In this document: piece after piece, positions 6,125 through 9,201 of the stretch | Position numbering within the stretch: position 1 is the first letter of the stretch | Layout: the number at the start of each line of letters is the position of its first letter | Origin: Clostridiales bacterium | GTDB lineage: Bacteria > Bacillota > Clostridia > Saccharofermentanales > UBA5734 | Reading direction: 5' to 3' | Assembly (NCBI GenBank): GCA_007135995.1 | Contig: SLHU01000328.1 | Coordinates: 1 to 9,201, forward strand | DNA length: 9,201 nucleotides | The notes under the pieces: model-generated | What the model was told of the DNA's origin: nothing | The model's database searches: none | What the model saw: only the letters and a program-made list of their open reading frames with translations | Made by a program: the position numbers and the translations under genes

Positions 6125-8760
6125 GCTTACGCCTCTCTGACTGTGACATGCAATCACTGACACCTATGATGCAGCAATATATTGAGCAGAAGGAAAAGTG
6201 GCCGGACTGCATTTTGTTTTTTCGTCTCGGGGATTTCTATGAAATGTTTTTTGAGGACGCTGAAAAAGCAGCCCGTGCGATCGATCTGACCCTGACCGGA
6301 AGGGAATGCGGCCAGGCTGAACGGGCCCCTATGTGCGGCGTGCCTTACCATGCGGCCGAACCTTATATCAGCCGCCTGATCAACCGCGGATTTAAAGTGG
6401 CGATCTGTGAACAGGTGGAAGATCCGGCAAAAGCAAAAGGGATTGTCAGGCGTGAAGTAACACGTGTTGTCACACCCGGTACAATTACCGACGCAACCGC
6501 GCTGGATGAGAAGAAAAACAATTATATGATGGCCATATATGCCCTTAGTGATTATTACGGCGCGGCTGTCAGTGACCTGACAACCGGCAGTTTTGAAGCA
6601 ACCATGATGATCACCGGCGCGACACACGATAAGCTGGAGGCTGAAATAGCCCGGTTCAGACCGTCTGAGATTATCTGCAACCAGACATTTCTGCAAAGTG
6701 CCTTTCATCAGCGCGTGCAGACTCAATATAACCTCACGATAACAGGACGTCCTGACAACGACTTTTCGCTGGATGAAGCGCAAAAGCACTTCCCTGAAAC
6801 AGATGAGCAGAAACCGCTTTGGGCCCAGGCGGCTGCGGCCCTGGTCAATTATCTGATCGATACTCAGAAAATCAAACCAGGTCATCTGCAACCTGTAAAT
6901 GTTTATCAGTTAGATGATTACATGAATCTCGACCCCACCGCCAGAAAAAACCTGGAGCTGACCGGGACGATTCGTGATAATAACCGGAAAGGCAGCCTGC
7001 TTTGGGCCATTGACCGGACCATGACGGCTGTCGGCAGCAGACTGCTGCGCCGCTGGCTTGAACAGCCCCTGCTGAACCTGAGCGAAATCAGGCAGCGGCA
7101 TCAAGCTGTAGCTGATTTAAAACAGCAGTTCATGACACGACAGGAACTGCGTGATACGTTATCCGGCCTGTATGATCTCGAACGGCTGGCAGGGAAAGTC
7201 GCACTTTCATCGGTTAACGCGCGTGATCTGACGTCGCTCAAAATGACGCTCAGAAAGCTGCCGGCGGTTCAGGCAATTCTTGAAACAGTAAAAGATAGCT
7301 GGCTGCGCGAGCTGGCCGCACAGATAGATCCTTTGCCTGACTTATGCCAGCTTCTGGATGAAGCGCTTCAAGATGAACCGCCTGTCAGTATCAAGGAAGG
7401 GCAGCTGATACGCCTGGGATATGACGAGCGGGTTGATCAGCTGCGGCGCGCCTCTGCAGACGGCAAAAACTGGATCATCGAACTGGAGCAGAAAGAACGG
7501 GAGAAAACCGGGATCAGAAGTCTGAAGATACGGTACAACCGTGTGTTTGGCTATTATCTTGAAGTGACAAAATCAAACATGTCACAAGTTCCGGATCATT
7601 ATGTGCGCAAGCAGACACTGGCAAATGGCGAGCGGTATATTACACCGGAACTCAAGGAAATGGAAGACACGATTCTGGGCGCAGAGCAGAAGGTGATCGC
7701 TTTGGAGTATGATCTTTTTTGCGGCATTCGAGATGCGGTCAGCCAGCAGATCACATCGCTGCAGACTACCGCAAAGTCACTGGCAGCGATTGATGTTTTG
7801 CAGGGTCTGGCGGAACTCGCTGACAGACAGCAATACTGCTGTCCTGAAATGCAGCTTTCCGATGTGCTTCAGATCAGTCAGGGAAGGCACCCGGTTGTCG
7901 AAAAAATGCTCGATGCCGGCCAGTTTGTTCCGAATGATGTTGAAATGGATATGAAGAGCAGGCGGGTGATGATTCTGACCGGTCCGAATATGGCCGGCAA
8001 GTCAACGTATATGCGCCAGACAGCTCAAATCGTTCTGCTGGCTCAGATGGGCAGTTTTGTTCCTGCGGCATCTGCGAAAATAGGCTTGGCTGACCGCATC
8101 TTCACCCGCGTCGGCGCTTCCGATGACTTGTCATCCGGACAGTCAACCTTTATGGTTGAGATGAATGAAATGGCGCAGATACTCAACCATGCGACGCCGC
8201 GCAGCCTTTTGATATTAGATGAAATTGGCCGCGGGACCAGCACATATGACGGACTTTCGATTGCCTGGTCAGTGATCGAATACGTGGCCGACCGACAGAA
8301 TCTGGGCTGCCGGACTTTATTCGCGACACATTATCATGAACTGACCGACCTTGAGCCGGCATTGCCGGGTATTTTCAACTGTCATGTTGAGGTGAGCGAA
8401 AAAGACGGCGAGATCGTTTTCCTGCATCAAATTAAACGCGGCGGAACGGATGACAGCTATGGCATAGAAGTGGCAAGGCTGGCCGGTGTACCGCAGGCGG
8501 TTGTCCGGCGGGCCAGTGAAATTCTGATCCAGCTGGAAAAAGACAACATGGGCCGTCAAAAAACGAAAATCCGGACGCACGCCAGGCCGATGAATGGTCA
8601 GATCGACTTGTTTTCCTCGAGCAGTGCGATGCAGAAGGCAGAACAGATCATTGATCGTCTGAAAGGTCTTGATATTCAGACCGTCACACCGCTGGACGCT
8701 TTGAATATTTTGTCAGAATTGCAGCGTCAGGCCGGACCGTCAGATAAAAGCAGCAAATAG
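6121..8760 (+). CDS. mutS: DNA mismatch repair protein MutS
   Basis: MutS recognises base mismatches and small loops and, with ATP, recruits MutL. The 879-residue length is normal for the family. The mismatch-binding domain has the Phe-x-Glu motif F39-Y40-E41 in GDFYEMF. The connector, lever and clamp regions follow. The ATPase has Walker A TGPNMAGKST at 620-629 (K627), Walker B LLILDEIGRGTS with D700-E701, and the ATHYHEL switch with H737. Near the C-terminus, QIDLF (827-831) fits the beta-clamp-binding motif described for MutS, and the end TPLDALNILSELQ is the usual dimer/tetramer helix. The start overlaps miaB by 4 bases, with GGAGA (6106-6110) 10 bases upstream, so miaB and mutS are probably translationally coupled. 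It is canonical MutS and not MutS2, since it has the mismatch-recognition domain and lacks a Smr domain. Confidence 0.98.
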   Translation: MSLRLSDCDMQSLTPMMQQYIEQKEKWPDCILFFRLGDFYEMFFEDAEKAARAIDLTLTGRECGQAERAPMCGVPYHAAEPYISRLINRGFKVAICEQVEDPAKAKGIVRREVTRVVTPGTITDATALDEKKNNYMMAIYALSDYYGAAVSDLTTGSFEATMMITGATHDKLEAEIARFRPSEIICNQTFLQSAFHQRVQTQYNLTITGRPDNDFSLDEAQKHFPETDEQKPLWAQAAAALVNYLIDTQKIKPGHLQPVNVYQLDDYMNLDPTARKNLELTGTIRDNNRKGSLLWAIDRTMTAVGSRLLRRWLEQPLLNLSEIRQRHQAVADLKQQFMTRQELRDTLSGLYDLERLAGKVALSSVNARDLTSLKMTLRKLPAVQAILETVKDSWLRELAAQIDPLPDLCQLLDEALQDEPPVSIKEGQLIRLGYDERVDQLRRASADGKNWIIELEQKEREKTGIRSLKIRYNRVFGYYLEVTKSNMSQVPDHYVRKQTLANGERYITPELKEMEDTILGAEQKVIALEYDLFCGIRDAVSQQITSLQTTAKSLAAIDVLQGLAELADRQQYCCPEMQLSDVLQISQGRHPVVEKMLDAGQFVPNDVEMDMKSRRVMILTGPNMAGKSTYMRQTAQIVLLAQMGSFVPAASAKIGLADRIFTRVGASDDLSSGQSTFMVEMNEMAQILNHATPRSLLILDEIGRGTSTYDGLSIAWSVIEYVADRQNLGCRTLFATHYHELTDLEPALPGIFNCHVEVSEKDGEIVFLHQIKRGGTDDSYGIEVARLAGVPQAVVRRASEILIQLEKDNMGRQKTKIRTHARPMNGQIDLFSSSSAMQKAEQIIDRLKGLDIQTVTPLDALNILSELQRQAGPSDKSSK

Positions 8761-8789
8761 AGTAACATATGATTTATACTGTATCGTTT

Positions 8790-8795
8790 AGGAGA
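8790..8795 (+). promoter_or_regulatory. Ribosome binding site for mutL
   Basis: AGGAGA lies 7 bases before the ATG at 8803. The 42-base gap after mutS (8761-8802) shows no terminator, so mutL should be read from the same transcript. Confidence 0.7.
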
Positions 8796-8802
8796 CAGAA
8801 AA

Positions 8803-9201
8803 ATGACGAAAATTCATCAGCTTGATATGCAGACCGCCAACAGTATCGCAGCCGGTGAAGTTGTAGAACGTCCAGCTTCGATTGTGAAAGAACTGGTTGA
8901 AAACGCTCTGGATGCCGGAGCCGGCGTCATTCATGCCGCCATCAGCCAGGGTGGTATCAGGATGGTAAAAGTCAGCGACAACGGCTGTGGTATGGATGCC
9001 CAGGACGCGACACTTGCTTTCGGCCGCCATGCGACCAGCAAGCTGCGTTCAATAGATGATCTGGACGCGCTGGCAACCATGGGGTTCCGTGGGGAAGCGC
9101 TCGCCAGCATCGCCGCAGTGTCAAAAGTAAAAATGGAGACACGGGAACCGGGCAGTGAGCAGGGTTATCAGCTCACGATTGAAGGCGGCGAACTGAAGCA
9201 G
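8803..9201 (+). CDS. mutL: DNA mismatch repair protein MutL, N-terminal part (3' end outside window)
   Basis: MutL is the ATP-driven mediator of mismatch repair between MutS and downstream strand processing. Only the first 133 codons are present. They cover the GHKL ATPase motifs: the IAAGEVVERPAS segment, KELVEN with catalytic E30 and magnesium-binding N34, the DNGCGM nucleotide-binding loop (D59-M64), GRHATSK (74-80) and GFRGEAL (94-100). The start at 8803 fits the conserved N-terminus (KIHQLD aligns with the usual KIxxLD) and a good ribosome binding site. The C-terminal half, which would show whether the endonuclease motif typical of bacteria lacking MutH is present, lies beyond the window. 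Order after miaB and mutS suggests one mismatch-repair and tRNA-modification operon; miaA and hfq often follow in related genomes, but none is visible here. Confidence 0.97.
   Translation, partial: MTKIHQLDMQTANSIAAGEVVERPASIVKELVENALDAGAGVIHAAISQGGIRMVKVSDNGCGMDAQDATLAFGRHATSKLRSIDDLDALATMGFRGEALASIAAVSKVKMETREPGSEQGYQLTIEGGELKQ

Noticed and set aside
6154..6891. 245-codon open frame on the minus strand
   Set aside because: It lies entirely antisense to the conserved N-terminal part of mutS. Its product is rich in Cys, His and Arg with no recognisable domain, as expected of a shadow frame.
8776..8781. TATACT as a -10 element for a separate mutL promoter
   Set aside because: No -35-like hexamer is found at the right distance upstream, and the short gap and good ribosome binding site fit simple read-through from mutS.

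Overview
The window looks like a chromosomal segment of a Gram-positive-type bacterium, probably Bacillota and possibly Clostridia. Three things suggest this: miaB, mutS and mutL lie in direct succession; MiaB has the long N-terminal extension seen in that group; and the Shine-Dalgarno sites are strong and purine-rich, with some TTG starts. Base composition is balanced, with many CTG leucine codons. The genus cannot be named from the sequence. All genes are on the + strand. I see no mobile element, rRNA, tRNA, CRISPR array or integration scar. No gene-free stretch exceeds about 185 bases.

The left half (2-4438) is an envelope-associated cluster. It holds the C-terminal part of a MoxR-type AAA+ ATPase, a membrane-anchored DUF58 protein that overlaps it by 4 bases, and after 73 bases a large membrane protein with an extracytoplasmic transglutaminase-like domain (TgpA type). 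MoxR, DUF58 and transglutaminase genes are a recurrent trio. The usual model is an AAA+ chaperone with a metal-binding partner acting on a membrane-bound, protein-processing or crosslinking enzyme, but the true substrate is generally unknown.

The region 4439-4621 separates the two halves. It has a weak -10-like element, a small hairpin, and two tiny overlapping reading frames just before miaB. The first has a good ribosome binding site and four UNN codons among its eleven codons.

The right half (4622-9201) is an information-maintenance cluster. MiaB adds the 2-methylthio group to i6A37 of tRNAs that read UNN codons. MutS recognises mismatches. MutL, cut by the window end after 133 codons, is the mismatch-repair ATPase. 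miaB and mutS overlap by ATGA, and mutL follows after 42 bases, so the three are probably co-transcribed. Most of the window is well-known family content. The least explained parts are the miaB leader and the charged tail of the DUF58 protein.
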